DNA of 64,000 bases from Endomychus coccineus (GCA_958510875.1 OY294068.1:69976633-70040632), one strand, 5' to 3'; counted from the first letter of the stretch, positions 33,864-43,779 are shown. The notes: a model not told the origin generated them from the sequence alone. Numbers and translations: made by a program.

Positions 33864-34138
33864 TATTAGAACTGATATGAAGGCACAGTAAATCTATAAT
33901 AGCGTTGATTGGATGTATAACTTTCAATCCACGGCAATAGTTAAGCGTAATAAGCGTGTGAACATAAAATGCACGGAACGTATGCGCGAGCTCTCAACCT
34001 CACGGCTGTCGCTGGCAGACTGAGTCTCTCGGTCAGCTCAACCGTTCCTCGCCATCTAGCTCTCGGTCAGCTTTTCGTTTACGCTAAAATGCACGAGCGT
34101 TGCGTATCTTCTTTAACTCTTTCAATCAACGGACGAAG

Positions 34139-34529
34139 GCAACAGTAGTTGTAACTCGACATTGCGGAGATTGGTCGTTTTGAATTGCGGTTGTATTTCA
34201 GCGGTTGGCGCCTTACTTGAGAATTGGATACGTCTGCATGATAATCATTTTATTATGTTGTATTACGTGTTCAATTAATGTTAAAAAATAAATTCACAAT
34301 TAACCTAGTTACCTAGAAGGAATGTTTGGAGGTAATATCATAATAAAAAATTGTAACCTTAAAAGAAGGATAATTTATAAACTATGCATATTTGTAATAT
34401 TAATAGGAAGTCGCTGTCAAGGTCTATACTATAAGACATTGCTTCACCCTTTTTCGCGCCGCAATTTCGTGTAAGTACATTAAGAGATATAGAATATAAA
34501 ATTTTCTGAATTATGAAGATAAATTAGAT
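34139..34529. other. spacer, nothing recognised
   Basis: AT-rich sequence between the P-like right end and the hAT element. No gene was seen. Confidence 0.4.
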
Positions 34530-34812
34530 CAGGGCTCCCCAAACTACGACCCGCGAACCTAATCCGGCCCGCCAGTGTCATCAATCCGGCCCGCCACAGC
34601 TAATGGCTTATTGTTTGTTGTGATAAGTTGGATGAAAAGACACAGAATGATGATAACTCGGTTTTACTTACTTGCTAGGTGAAGTTTAATGACAAGTATA
34701 GTACGCAGAAAATTTACCTTAAGCATAATAACTAACAAATAATGGAAATGGATTCCACTAACATTATAAACATTATGACATATAACATATAAACAGTATA
34801 ACATATGAAATA

Positions 34813-35415
34813 CTAATGAGATTTATGTAATTGTAATTTTCCACTGACAAGTAGTTCTGAACCAATTTCACTTGTACCAATTATTAAAAGAGATTTAAAA
34901 TGCTCATCGGTTAACTTATATCTGTAAACATTCTCACACAAGTAAGTAGTACCAAAAGCAGAAAATAGCCCACGAGCAAATCTATGCAAATTATTAAATT
35001 GTACCAGTGGAAGACTCTTATAAAATTCCAACAAGTTTTGATATTTGTGCTTAATTATATCAGTGCACTGTAAATCACTTATTTCCATTTGAAGTTCCGG
35101 GGCTATGGTTTCAATGTCAGTATCAAAAGGATTTTGAAAAATCTTAATTCCATTCGCAATGGCATCAAAGTTTGAGAAACGAGTATCAAAATTTAACTCC
35201 AAAGCACTCAAAGTTTTTGTTGCAAAATCGACGAGAAACTCAGTCTCAGTAGTGTGGCTGAATATTTCACATGTTTTAAAATGTGTGAAACATTTTTTAC
35301 GTAATTTTGATTGAAACAGTATTATTTTCTGCCAGAACGATTTGATATTAGTGTATAAATCAGGGAGAAGTTGGTTTTCTCCTTGCAATTTCGCATTCAC
35401 ACAGGAGTTACGCAC
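34813..35415 (-). pseudogene. hAT transposase C-terminal region
   Basis: A 200-codon open frame matching the end of ZBED5/GTF2IRD2/EPM2AIP1-like hAT proteins: 'NAKLQGENQLLPDLYTNIKSF', 'FLVDFATKTLSALELNFDTRF', 'IFQNPFDTDIETIAPELQME', 'SDLQCTDIIKHKY', 'EFYKSLPLVQFNNLHRFARG', 'FSAFGTTYLCENVYRYKLTDEHF'. Relative to the family, part of the dimerisation segment (usually TYxCExxFSxMKxxK) is deleted between CENV and KLTDEH. The N-terminal zinc finger and first catalytic residues are missing. Non-functional. Confidence 0.85.
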
Positions 35416-35441
35416 TACTTTATTTCACAATAGACAGTTTT

Positions 35442-36023
35442 GCTGACAAAGATGTCCAAATGGAATGAGAATAAGAACTTGACATACCTTCGGTATTATA
35501 TTTTATAGGCACTGCAGTACGGCACAACAATTTGCGTTTTCGATTAGTGTTAATGCACTCCGGTAAAAAGTGTTCCTCACAAATCCTTTTACGCTTTAAT
35601 TTCTCAATGTCCATTAAGGAGATTTCAATGTTTCCCCTATTCTTTTGCCACTCTTTTGTTCTTTTAATATCGTTCACCGGAAATTTGAAAAAATTGACAC
35701 CATTACGTGATCGAAAATTATTGTCACAATAAACATAACAACAACTATTATTAGATACCGAAGTCATTATTAGAACTGATTTGAAGGCACAGTAAATCTA
35801 TAATAGCGTTGATTGGAATTATCCACGGCAATAGTCAAGCGTAATAAGCGTGTGAATATAAAATGCACGGAACATAGCGCGAACTCTGAACTTCACGGCA
35901 GTCGCTAGCAGACTGCGAATCTCGGCCACCTCAACCGTTCCTCGCCATCTAGATCTCGGCCACCTTTTCGTTTACGCTAAAATGCACGAGCGTTGCGTAT
36001 CTTCTCAACTCTTTCAATCAACG
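35442..36023 (-). repeat. P-like 5'-end unit D inside hAT
   Basis: Same content and order as units A-C (intron start, THAP exon, leader, right TIR ending CTTTCAATCAACG at 36023). It starts in the intron at GCTGACAAAG with no left TIR. The next seven bases are ACAACAT, and no matching 7-mer was found on the left, so it was not obviously inserted by a normal two-ended transposition. Confidence 0.8.
35488..35767 (-). CDS. THAP exon, unit D
   Basis: A 280-nt exon with intact C2CH residues and AVP motif. The donor is GAAG|GTATGT rather than GTAAGT. It differs from A-C at scattered positions (for example 'KNRGNIEISLMDIEKLKRKR'). It reads into the hAT sequence if unspliced. Confidence 0.8.
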
Positions 36024-36258
36024 ACAACATACAACAGTAATTGAACTAGTGAATTTAGCAAGCGTATGCTCGCTCGGGGCTCGTACTCGGCGACTAGTCT
36101 AGAAATTATAGATAATGGTAGGAAAATTAAAACGGTTCTGGCCCTTGAAACTTACAGAAGTAAACAGTATGTCCCTAAGGTTGGAAAGTTTGGAGACCCC
36201 TGAGTTAGATAATTCAAAATAGGATTATAAAGATGAATAAACGTTAAACATTGAACCA

Positions 36259-36483
36259 TAGACGGGATTCGAACCCACATTCATCAATCACAAAAACAAA
36301 CATTCAAATAACCAACCTAGTAGTCCCATAAATTTAACAAAGTAACCTGCGATAACGTTGTCGCTTGAAGTTTCGAACCTACGCTATTGGAAGCAATACA
36401 CGCTGGTGTCTAACCACCTGGACTAGAATTACTGTTGCAGCAACAACATTGAATTCGATATATCAACTGTTAATGCGCTCGCT
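36259..36483 (-). repeat. tRNA-derived SINE, copy 2, with extra box B
   Basis: 36283-36483 matches the SINE at 5409-5630 (body plus tRNA-like head with GGTTCGAAACTTC box B and a degraded box A). Just outside it, at 36259-36280, a separate perfect tRNA T-loop/box B, GGGTTCGAATCCCG, lies on the same strand, suggesting a second tRNA-like unit or a composite SINE. Confidence 0.65.
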
Positions 36484-36586
36484 ACTTATGATCTTAGATT
36501 TGTCTTTAGCAAATTCGAGCCGTGCACGTTTTTCGCTGCGGTTTTATTAAAAGCTCTTTTGCTTGTTATTTGTGTTTATTTCTTCT

Positions 36587-37497
36587 TTATTGCCCATTTT
36601 GGGCGTTAAGTGCAAGGGCCGTTCTTGGCTTCTTGTACTTTGGCTCCAACAGCGGGTCATATGCCGCTGCGCCTCTGATTGTGGGGTTTCTATGCGTTTC
36701 CATCTTTTGGTATGTGTTTGTCGCCTGTTTCCGAATTATTTCCTCAATTTTAGGTATTCCTGTATCCCTATTGAGCAGGTCGTTTGTCACGTAATATGGT
36801 GCATCTAGACAGGATCTGATTACCTTATTCTGTATTATTTGCAAATTCTTCAGTTGCGCGGGTGATGCTTGTAACCATATTTCGGCGGCGTATGTTATTG
36901 TCGGTCTTATCACAGAAGTATAGATCCTTAATTTACTTTTGGTACTTAGTTTGCTTTTCTTATTGAATAGCGGATATAGGTGCCCTTTCATCTGGTTTTC
37001 CTTTTTCTTTATATTCCTTAGGTGGAGAATGAAAGTTTGCTTCCTGTCTAGCGTTACTCCCAAGTATTTCACTTCTTTCACCCAAAGATGCTTGTCTTTC
37101 TTCCGGCATGATATCGTTCACCCTCGTTTTGAATCTGCGCCCCGTGAGATACGAATCTATAAGCTTCAGGTAGGCTATTGGTAGGTTGTATCTCTACATA
37201 TTATGTATCATTTCAGCGTGCCATACCTTGTCAAAGGCTTTGGATATGTCTAGGAACACTGCACTGGTAGGCATTTTCTTGTTGTGCCCTTCTATAATCT
37301 TCCCAGCTATTCTAGCTAGTTGTGCGATGCGCTTTGCGGAACCCATGTTGTTCATCCGGGATTATATTTTGGTTTTCTATTAGCTGGTTCAACTTGGTGA
37401 GTATAGTTCTCTCGACTATTTTACTCACGTTTGATAGTATACTTATCGGTCTATAACTTGATGTATTATTCTTTGGTTTATTCGGTTTGGGGATCAT
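36587..37497 (-). pseudogene. Jockey LINE ORF2, reverse transcriptase pieces
   Basis: 37497-37312 reads 'MIPKPNKPKNNTSSYRPISI' and 'DEQHGFRKAHRTTS' (RT fingers). Shifted frames near 37250-37100 cover the palm. 37081-36587 reads 'MKEVKYLGVTLDRKQTFILH', 'VIRPTITYAAEIWL', 'LQIIQNKVIRSCLDAPYYVT', the RT thumb and C-terminus typical of Jockey. The FADD segment appears to be deleted or unreadable. Confidence 0.8.
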
Positions 37498-37600
37498 TAC
37501 TGTTTCCGCTGTTTTCCAGTTATTTGGATAGTGCCTGTATTTGAGGACGCTATTTGCAATTTCTATACTAAGTACTCTATAACATTTTCCGGTATATTTT

Positions 37601-38600
37601 TCAATATCTGATTTGTAATCTTATCGCTGCCGGGACTTTCCGGATCTTTGTGCTTTTTATTATCTCTTTGATTTCCTCCTTTGATACTTCTGTGAATCTA
37701 TACTCCTCCTCTATCCTCAGCATAAGCTTCACCTGTTTTTCAATTCTCTCATTGTGTCGCGGTAGTTTACTTGGGTTCGGAGTGAATTGGAGTTCTAGCG
37801 CCGGAGCGAAAGCTTCTGCTTTCTCGAGATCTGTCACTGCTGCGTTGCCATTTTTTAATTTGAGGGCTGGTATCGCTGAGCTTGTTCCTCTTAGCTTCTT
37901 CGCGAAAACCCAGGGCGTTATATTTTCCTTGTTGTATTTTTCCATTTTTGCATTAAATTTTTCGTTCCTGTATTCTGATAGGGCATACTTGAATTTCGTG
38001 TTCAGACTATTTAGTACTGCTTTATCTTGAGGTGATTTCGTCCGATGAAATACCTTTCTTGCCCTGTTTTTCTGTTTGATGAGGTGTTTTATGCTATGAG
38101 GGATGTGTGCCGATTTAATTTCTTTCCTGGTGATAGTTGTTGATTCGTTGAAGGCCGTTTTTCTTGTTCTGTCGAAATGACTCATTGCGTTTTCTAGCGC
38201 GTCCGTATTTCCTATGTTCAGGCTTGGGGCGTTTAGGGTTACGAGCTGTTTCATTCTCTCGTAGTCCGTAAATTTAGTTGTAGGCGGCCTTTTCTTCGGC
38301 TTCATCTCCTACCGTAAGGTACACTGGGTTATGATCCGAGGCCAATTCCTCCTTTGTTATAATCTGATAATGCTGTATAATGTCTTTCATTATTGCTATA
38401 TGTCCTCGTTGCAGCCATTATTTGGAAATTGCGTTGGTTCCGTTGGGGCTACTATTGCCAGTTGCTGATTCTCAACATATCTGTGCAGCTGTTTTCCTTT
38501 TGGGTTTGTCGTCCTGTAGTTCCAATCTGTATGTTTGCAGTTCAGATCACCCGCTATTTAATGCGTTCGCCACTGGGAGCATTGAGATGAGGTGTTTTTA
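37601..38600 (-). pseudogene. Jockey LINE ORF2, endonuclease end and pre-RT region
   Basis: The sequence between about 38600 and 38310 gives, in alternating frames, 'GDLNCKHTDWNYRTTNPKG', 'QLHRYVENQQL' and 'ASDHNPVYLT' (EEP GDLN and SDH motifs). From 38305 an open frame runs 'MKPKKRPPTTKFTDYERMKQ', 'KQKNRARKVFHRTKSPQDKA', 'WVFAKKLRGTSSAIPALKLK' into the start of the RT ('STKIRKVPAA'). A frameshift then follows before 37497. Confidence 0.8.
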
Positions 38601-39562
38601 ACGACCAATCACAGCGTCGAGTTGCGACTTTTACGGTACTCAATTTATATCAGTCTGATAGTCTGAATACTGAACAAACGTACATAGAACTATTATCTAT
38701 TACTAAAGAGCTTTGGCTATAGATTCACATGTTTCGGAGTGTCTTTAAAAGTTAAAAATAACATGGTCAGTGTGAAAGAACAAGACGCTTCATAAAAAAA
38801 TGTTCTGAGGAGTCAAGGAGCAGTAGGTTTTCTTCGAATGTTGCAGGTGAATTTTAGATTCATTTCTTCAGAAAATTATAGATATCAGAACACGAATAAC
38901 AAAAACATTGTTCTCTGTTTTTTCTTGAGAATGTGAAAGTATTGGTGGAAGGAGACTACTTTTATATGAGTAAACACTTCATCTAGTACGAATTTTGGAA
39001 TCACAAATTTTGCACGAAATTTATTGCATCGACACATGCACACAGACAGTTAAAATATTCCAAATTATGTCCTAACTGATGAACTCTCAGTCGAGTTAGC
39101 AAGAGTTAAGATGACGAAACTTGTTATGCACTTGACTAAGTTATCATCATCATCCCTTTTTGTAAAAATGGAACAAGAAATTATATTACATTTTCTGTGG
39201 TAGAAAAATCAAAGGTAGTAAAACGAACAATACAATTTTCGCTATGTTTTATTCATGTTGCAGTGCGGCACTGTCTCGGTAAACAAGTTTAAGTTGCATG
39301 AGTTATCTGAGTTATTAATTTTGGTGTAAATGTCTTGGAATTATTAGTTTTATAACTACTAAGGTATTTATATACGCTTCATCCAGCATTGTGATTATTT
39401 GCAAGTAGATCTGAAGCTGATTTACTAGATATTGTTAGTTAAATATCGCATATAACCTCAACAATATTTCCAAATCTCCTCATCAATCTTGACTAGGAAC
39501 TTACCAGGGGCGTATCAATATATCGAATTCCTGCATATTATTAATTAGTAAATACTAAAAAT

Positions 39563-40303
39563 ATGCCTCCTCGAGTAATTTGCAAATGCTGTAATCAAGC
39601 GTCTGAAGGTCATCTTATGGTCACATGTAGTGTTTGTAAAGACAAGTACAAGCATTCCTGTGTAGATATCACGACAAATGAAGTACGTACCTTAAATGGT
39701 AATAAAGGCTATGATTGGACCTGTATTGGCTGTAGAGGTATTGGTAACGATCTGAAGGACCTGAAAGCTCTCATCATGAAACTGCAGCAGGATATCAAGG
39801 AATTAAAAGATGAGAACGCATTGGCTTCAAACTCACCTGGAGTGGACTTTGAGGAAATAATTTCTGAAATATCTGAAAGACAGAAACGCAAGAATAATAT
39901 AATGATATTTAATGTTTCGGAGCCTGATCAACATAATTCATCAGTTCATCAAGTAGAAGCTGATAAAAACGCTGTTTCTGGAATTTTAAATACAATTTCA
40001 CCGGAGTTAGCAAACATTAATATGAAAATGTTTAGAATTGGTACTTTCTGTGATTCGAAAATTCGCCCTATCAAAATAACTGTTCAGAATGAAGATACAG
40101 CTGGGAGAATTTTGAGAAATTCAAAGAAAATTAAAACAAAACCTGAGTTAAAAAATATTAATATTTCGGCTGACCGTACTAGGAGACAAATTGAATACTA
40201 TAAAAAAGTGAAACAAGAATTAATAAATAAAATTGACTCCGGAGATACTAACTGTCGAATTAAATATTTCAATAACATACCAAGAGTTGTCTCTTTAAAC
40301 TGA
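39563..40303 (+). CDS. LINE ORF1, PHD-finger/coiled-coil RNA-binding protein
   Basis: 246 residues. The N-terminus is a PHD-type zinc finger: Cys7, Cys10, Cys22, Cys25, His31, Cys33, then Trp52 two residues before Cys54-x2-Cys57. A short coiled coil follows (about residues 63-85, 'LKDLKALIMKLQQDIKELKD'). After that comes the region common to CR1/Jockey-type ORF1 proteins ('RQKRKNNIMIFNVSE', 'MFRIGTFCDSKIRPIKITV', 'ADRTRRQIEYYKKVKQEL'). Known ORF1 proteins bind the element RNA. The start ATG at 39563 fits the ORF, and the frame is intact. Confidence 0.88.
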   Translation: MPPRVICKCCNQASEGHLMVTCSVCKDKYKHSCVDITTNEVRTLNGNKGYDWTCIGCRGIGNDLKDLKALIMKLQQDIKELKDENALASNSPGVDFEEIISEISERQKRKNNIMIFNVSEPDQHNSSVHQVEADKNAVSGILNTISPELANINMKMFRIGTFCDSKIRPIKITVQNEDTAGRILRNSKKIKTKPELKNINISADRTRRQIEYYKKVKQELINKIDSGDTNCRIKYFNNIPRVVSLN

Positions 40304-43155
40304 AAGCGCCCAACAGTGTGAAAATTGATGCGATCTATATTTATTACCAAAATGTCAGAGGACTCAATAGCAAAATAGATGAATTTTATCCCAACGTGAG
40401 TGATCGTGAATATAATATTATTGCACTTAGTGAAACGTGGTTGAAGTCCGATGTTAACTCTAGTGAACTCTTTCCCGATAACTACGAAGTCTATCGGAGC
40501 GATCGAAAACTCGGTCAGTTGGAATGGACCTGTGGTGGGGGTGTTTTGCTCGCTATCGACATCAGTATCAAATCCGAAGTTATTGATACTTCCCAGTTTG
40601 AAGATAATTTTCCCAAAATAGACTTCTTGGTGTGCAAGTGTTTTGTATCATCCTGGTCTTTTTTTGTAGCAATTGTTTACATTCCACCATCTTTGTCACT
40701 AGATGAATACGATAATTTTTTTGAAGCTTTAGAAGGTTGGGATGTAATCAATTCGGATAAAGTATTATTTTTGGGAGACTTTAATTGTACAAATTTTATT
40801 GATAATAATTTGGAAGATAGGAAAACTCGTACAATCTCAAATTTGCTGGCCTTCTTTAATATGAAACAATATAACAACATTTTAAACAACTACGATAAAT
40901 TGCTAGATCTTGTAATGAGTAATGTCGATTGTGCAGTAACCCGTGACTTTTTACCATTAGTAAATGAAGATCTCTATCACCCATCTCTTTCCATTGAGCT
41001 CATTGGATTCACTTCAAAAAGGCGTAATTTCAGTACAAATATTAACAACAGAAAATACAATTTTAAAAGAGCAGACTATCGCTCTTTATACAATGATTTC
41101 TTATATAGTAATTGGGACTTTTTAGAAAACTTTACTGAAATTAACGTTGCTGTGGAAAGTTTTTATAATAGGTTTTATGAAATCATGAACACACACATTC
41201 CACTTTCCAAAAATTTTAGACATAAATATCCAGTATGGTATCCAAGCGAGGTTATAAAGCTTATTAAAGAAAAGTCCAAGCTACATAGAAAGTTCAAAAA
41301 CACAGGAAATTTTTATTTTCATCAGGAATTCAGTAGGCTAAGGGCTGATATCAAACAAAAACTAAAAGAAGCATATGCATCGTATTTACAGAATGTAGAA
41401 ATCAAGTTGAAAGAGGATCCGAACAATTTCTGGGCATTTGTCAATAATAAAAATAGAACTTCAAGAATTCCTGGTAAAATGGTTTATGGAGGGGAATCGT
41501 ATACTGATCCGCAATCGATTGTGAATGCCTTCGGGAATTTCTTTGAAAGTGCCTATTCATTACCTGTAAACGTAGAGGAAAACTTATTATTTAATTTTGA
41601 TCATAATACTCTAGTAGATATTAGCTGTGAAACAATCACCGAAACAGAAATCTTGGAAGCTGGGAAAAAATTAAAGAATAAATTCACTTCAGGGTCAGAT
41701 AGAATACCATCATTTCTCTTGAAAGACTGCTTAAGAGTATTAGTTCACCCTCTACAAATCCTTTTCAATTTAATTTTGAGAACATCAGTTTTTCCAGAAA
41801 TTTGGAAAATTGACAAAGTTTGCCCAATCCATAAAAGTCAAGATCGTAATGCCATTAATAATTATAGACCGATATCAATCTTGAATAACTTTGCGAAGAT
41901 TCTGGAGACCATCTTGTACAGTCGCATTTATCTGTCCACCAAACATATTATATCTGAATACCAACATGGTTTTATGAATTCTAGATCCACCGTTAGTAAC
42001 CTGGCTGTTTTTAATCAATATTTGTGTGAAACTTTAGATCTCAGGGGGCAGGTCGATGCGGTGTACACAGATTTCTCTAAGGCTTTCGATAAGATCAGTC
42101 ATAGTATACTTCTTCACAAACTTTCAATAATGGGCATTAATGAAACTTACTTACAACTTTTAGAATCATACCTCCATCAACGTAAACAGTATGTTCATTA
42201 CAATGGTTTTTATTCAAATATCTATTTTGCAACTAGCGGAGTACCTCAGGGGTCCAATCTTGGTCCATTATTATTTTTGATATTTATTAATGACTTGTGC
42301 AATCTATTGAAGTGCAATAGGTTGATGTTTGCAGATGATTTGAAGTTATACGCTACTATAACCAGTTTAGATGACTGTATGATATTGCAAAATCAAATTA
42401 ATATTTTACACACATGGTGTCTTGAAAATTGCTTGCATTTGAACATATCTAAATGCAAAATCTTAACATTCAGCCGGAAACTTAATACATTACAATTTCC
42501 CTACAGCATAGATAATGTCATATTAGAAAAAACTGATACCATTAAGGATTTAGGTGTCTATTTTGATCAGCAACTCACATTCAATCAACATATAAATAGT
42601 ATTGTTAGTTCAGCATATCGATCATATGGCTTCATTATAAGAAACTGTAAAAATTTCAATAACATTTTAGCATTGACCTCTCTATATTTCAGTTTAGTCA
42701 GATCTAAACTAGAATATGGGTCCATAATATGGAATCCTATATATTTTCAATACTCATCTGCTATCGATAAAGTTCAAAAGAAATTCTTAAAATTCCTAAG
42801 CTTCAAAATCAACGGAATTTATCCTCCAAGAGGCTGTAATTATCTTGATTTGTTGCATAGATTTGACTTTGTATCATTAGAAAAACGTAGAAATCAGGCT
42901 TCTGTTTTATGCTTGTATAAATTATTCAATGGTAAAATTGACTGTCCCGCGTTACTGTCGCAAATTGATATTTCTGTTCCAAGAATAACATCTAGACACA
43001 ACACTACTTTCTTATGCAAAAGAGCTCAAACAAATTTAATGTTAAAGGCACCAATACATTTTATGTGCAGTAATGCAAACAAACTTTCTAGTGTTTGTGA
43101 CCTCTTTTCTTGCAGTGTTTGTGAACTCAAGAATAAATCTCGTGCGCATCTTTAA
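40276..43155 (+). CDS. LINE ORF2, endonuclease-reverse transcriptase, intact, no AUG start
   Basis: The frame is open from 40276 and overlaps the end of ORF1 by 28 nt. No ATG occurs before the first endonuclease motif, so ORF2 is probably translated by reinitiation or a non-AUG start (a GTG lies at 40318). Domains counted from 40318: EEP endonuclease with 'YQNVRGL' (10-16), 'SETWL' (Glu39), 'GDFN' (~152), 'LLDLVMS' (~198) and 'DLYHPSLS' (His ~221); reverse transcriptase with 'PIHKSQDRNAINNYRPISIL', 'TDFSKAFDKISH' (~580), 'SGVPQGSNLGPLLFLIFIND' and 'MFADDLKLY' (~670); then the usual C-terminal thumb. All expected catalytic residues are visible. It makes the first-strand cut and copies the element RNA at the target. 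Confidence 0.92.
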   Translation, partial: HTKSCLFKLKAPNSVKIDAIYIYYQNVRGLNSKIDEFYPNVSDREYNIIALSETWLKSDVNSSELFPDNYEVYRSDRKLGQLEWTCGGGVLLAIDISIKSEVIDTSQFEDNFPKIDFLVCKCFVSSWSFFVAIVYIPPSLSLDEYDNFFEALEGWDVINSDKVLFLGDFNCTNFIDNNLEDRKTRTISNLLAFFNMKQYNNILNNYDKLLDLVMSNVDCAVTRDFLPLVNEDLYHPSLSIELIGFTSKRRNFSTNINNRKYNFKRADYRSLYNDFLYSNWDFLENFTEINVAVESFYNRFYEIMNTHIPLSKNFRHKYPVWYPSEVIKLIKEKSKLHRKFKNTGNFYFHQEFSRLRADIKQKLKEAYASYLQNVEIKLKEDPNNFWAFVNNKNRTSRIPGKMVYGGESYTDPQSIVNAFGNFFESAYSLPVNVEENLLFNFDHNTLVDISCETITETEILEAGKKLKNKFTSGSDRIPSFLLKDCLRVLVHPLQILFNLILRTSVFPEIWKIDKVCPIHKSQDRNAINNYRPISILNNFAKILETILYSRIYLSTKHIISEYQHGFMNSRSTVSNLAVFNQYLCETLDLRGQVDAVYTDFSKAFDKISHSILLHKLSIMGINETYLQLLESYLHQRKQYVHYNGFYSNIYFATSGVPQGSNLGPLLFLIFINDLCNLLKCNRLMFADDLKLYATITSLDDCMILQNQINILHTWCLENCLHLNISKCKILTFSRKLNTLQFPYSIDNVILEKTDTIKDLGVYFDQQLTFNQHINSIVSSAYRSYGFIIRNCKNFNNILALTSLYFSLVRSKLEYGSIIWNPIYFQYSSAIDKVQKKFLKFLSFKINGIYPPRGCNYLDLLHRFDFVSLEKRRNQASVLCLYKLFNGKIDCPALLSQIDISVPRITSRHNTTFLCKRAQTNLMLKAPIHFMCSNANKLSSVCDLFSCSVCELKNKSRAHL

Positions 43156-43329
43156 ATTTTTGTATTTTTTATTTTATTTTTATTTTTATTTTTTTTGTTT
43201 TTGTATTCAAATAGGACTTGTGATTGTCATTGTCACTCACTCATAGTTAGAAATTAGTGCTACTAATTAATCTTGTATTGTCATTTATAAAATTGCTCTG
43301 TAAATGGGAAACTGTTGGGCAATAAACGC

Positions 43330-43357
43330 TATTATTATTATTATTATTATTATTATG
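43330..43357. repeat. (ATT)n LINE tail
   Basis: Nine ATT units directly after AATAAACGCT at the LINE 3' end, the typical short-repeat tail of this LINE group. 43358-43500 holds nothing else recognised. Confidence 0.85.
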
Positions 43358-43499
43358 TTGCATTTCATTCAATTTATAGAAGCAGTTGGATGTCATGAAA
43401 AGTGTATGCCCTTGAACAATAGTGACACCTCCGAGAGTAGAAAGTCTAGTCTTTGCTCTCGTTTCTCCCATTAGACTTGTACATAATTATGTAGTCTTC

Positions 43500-43735
43500 C
43501 AAAATTACGTTGTTTTAATTAGTTTAAATATATTTTAATTATGTTGAATATATTTAAGTACCTCTTGATTACTTCAAATATCTTTAAATACTTCTCAATT
43601 CCTTTTAAGTATTTTCAATACATTTCGATTATTCTTAAGTATTCTGATTACTTTCTAAATACCTTGAGTATTCTTCAATACTCTTTAATTACTTTAATAT
43701 CTATCAAATATTTTGATTATTTACAAGAATAATTT
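43500..43735. repeat. degenerate tandem repeat, ~11-22 bp units
   Basis: Successive variants of TTTAAATACTT..ATTACTT, too diverged for a fixed period. The array directly precedes the P-like unit E, and a similar array lies about 0.6 kb upstream of the P-like transposase exon (20220-20370). Confidence 0.6.
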
Positions 43736-43779
43736 TGAAATACGAATGCCCTAAATCCCTAGAATATTTAGAGTTTTAT

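Larger units (their letters stand above)
25886..34131 (-). mobile_element. composite P-like element, TIR to TIR, with 7-bp TSD
   Basis: The left end (CGTTGATTGAAAGAGTTAAG...ATACGCAAC at 25886) and right end (its inverted match ending at 34131) are about 33-bp inverted repeats. GACGAAG flanks the element directly on both sides (25879-25885 and 34132-34138). The right part holds the 5' THAP units. The space where transposase exons should be is occupied by a LINE, a large palindrome and unassigned sequence. This span could be one old P-like insertion that collected other elements. The pairing of ends rests on the matching 7-mers and TIR variants. Confidence 0.6.
32281..34131 (-). repeat. tandem array of three P-like 5'-end units (A, B, C)
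   Basis: Units A 32281-32909, B 32910-33519 and C 33520-34131 each contain, read on the minus strand, the P-like terminal repeat, about 230 bp of putative promoter/leader, an ATG-started THAP exon with a GT donor, and about 60 bp of intron. B and C are almost identical (610-bp period); A is a little different. At each junction the right TIR (CTTTCAATCAACG) abuts CCGCTAG TTATTTATA, the same intron point that carries the footprint in A. The array therefore looks like repeated self-insertion into intron 1. Confidence 0.85.
34530..36202 (-). mobile_element. hAT element (ZBED5/GTF2IRD2-type) carrying a THAP unit
   Basis: The ends CAGGGCTCCCCAAACT (34530) and the inverted AGTTTGGAGACCCCTG (to 36202) are near-perfect hAT-type repeats. 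They are flanked by AATTAGAT and AGTTAGAT (7 of 8 matching). The interior has a minus-strand hAT C-terminal frame and, upstream of it where the rest of the transposase should be, a copy of the P-like 5' unit (35442-36023). Confidence 0.85.
36540..38605 (-). mobile_element. Jockey-clade LINE, 5'-truncated
   Basis: Minus-strand element starting within the EEP endonuclease near 38605 ('GDLNCKHTDWNY', then 'LASDHNPVYLT') and ending near 36540. ORF2 survives in three main pieces. The adjoining 38606-39562 has no recognised gene and may include the 5' region of the next LINE. Confidence 0.8.
39563..43357 (+). mobile_element. LINE with two open ORFs and (ATT)n tail
   Basis: ORF1 (39563-40303) and ORF2 (to 43155) are uninterrupted. 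A short 3' UTR ends GGGCAATAAACGCT followed by (ATT)n to about 43357. The 5' end is not defined. Both proteins keep their catalytic or metal-binding residues, so this is the best-preserved element in the window and probably recently mobile. Confidence 0.9.

Noticed and set aside
32309..35732. Repeated plus-strand frames opposite the THAP exons ('LVMHSGKKCSSQILL')
   Set aside because: Antisense shadows of the THAP exons; the minus strand has zinc ligands, ATG and splice donor.
36259..36280. Perfect tRNA T-loop as part of a real tRNA gene
   Set aside because: No matching A box, anticodon arm or acceptor stem can be drawn around it.
36522..38030. Hydrophobic plus-strand frames of 80-126 residues opposite the Jockey LINE
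   Set aside because: Antisense of the LINE ORF2; the apparent membrane segments are artefacts.
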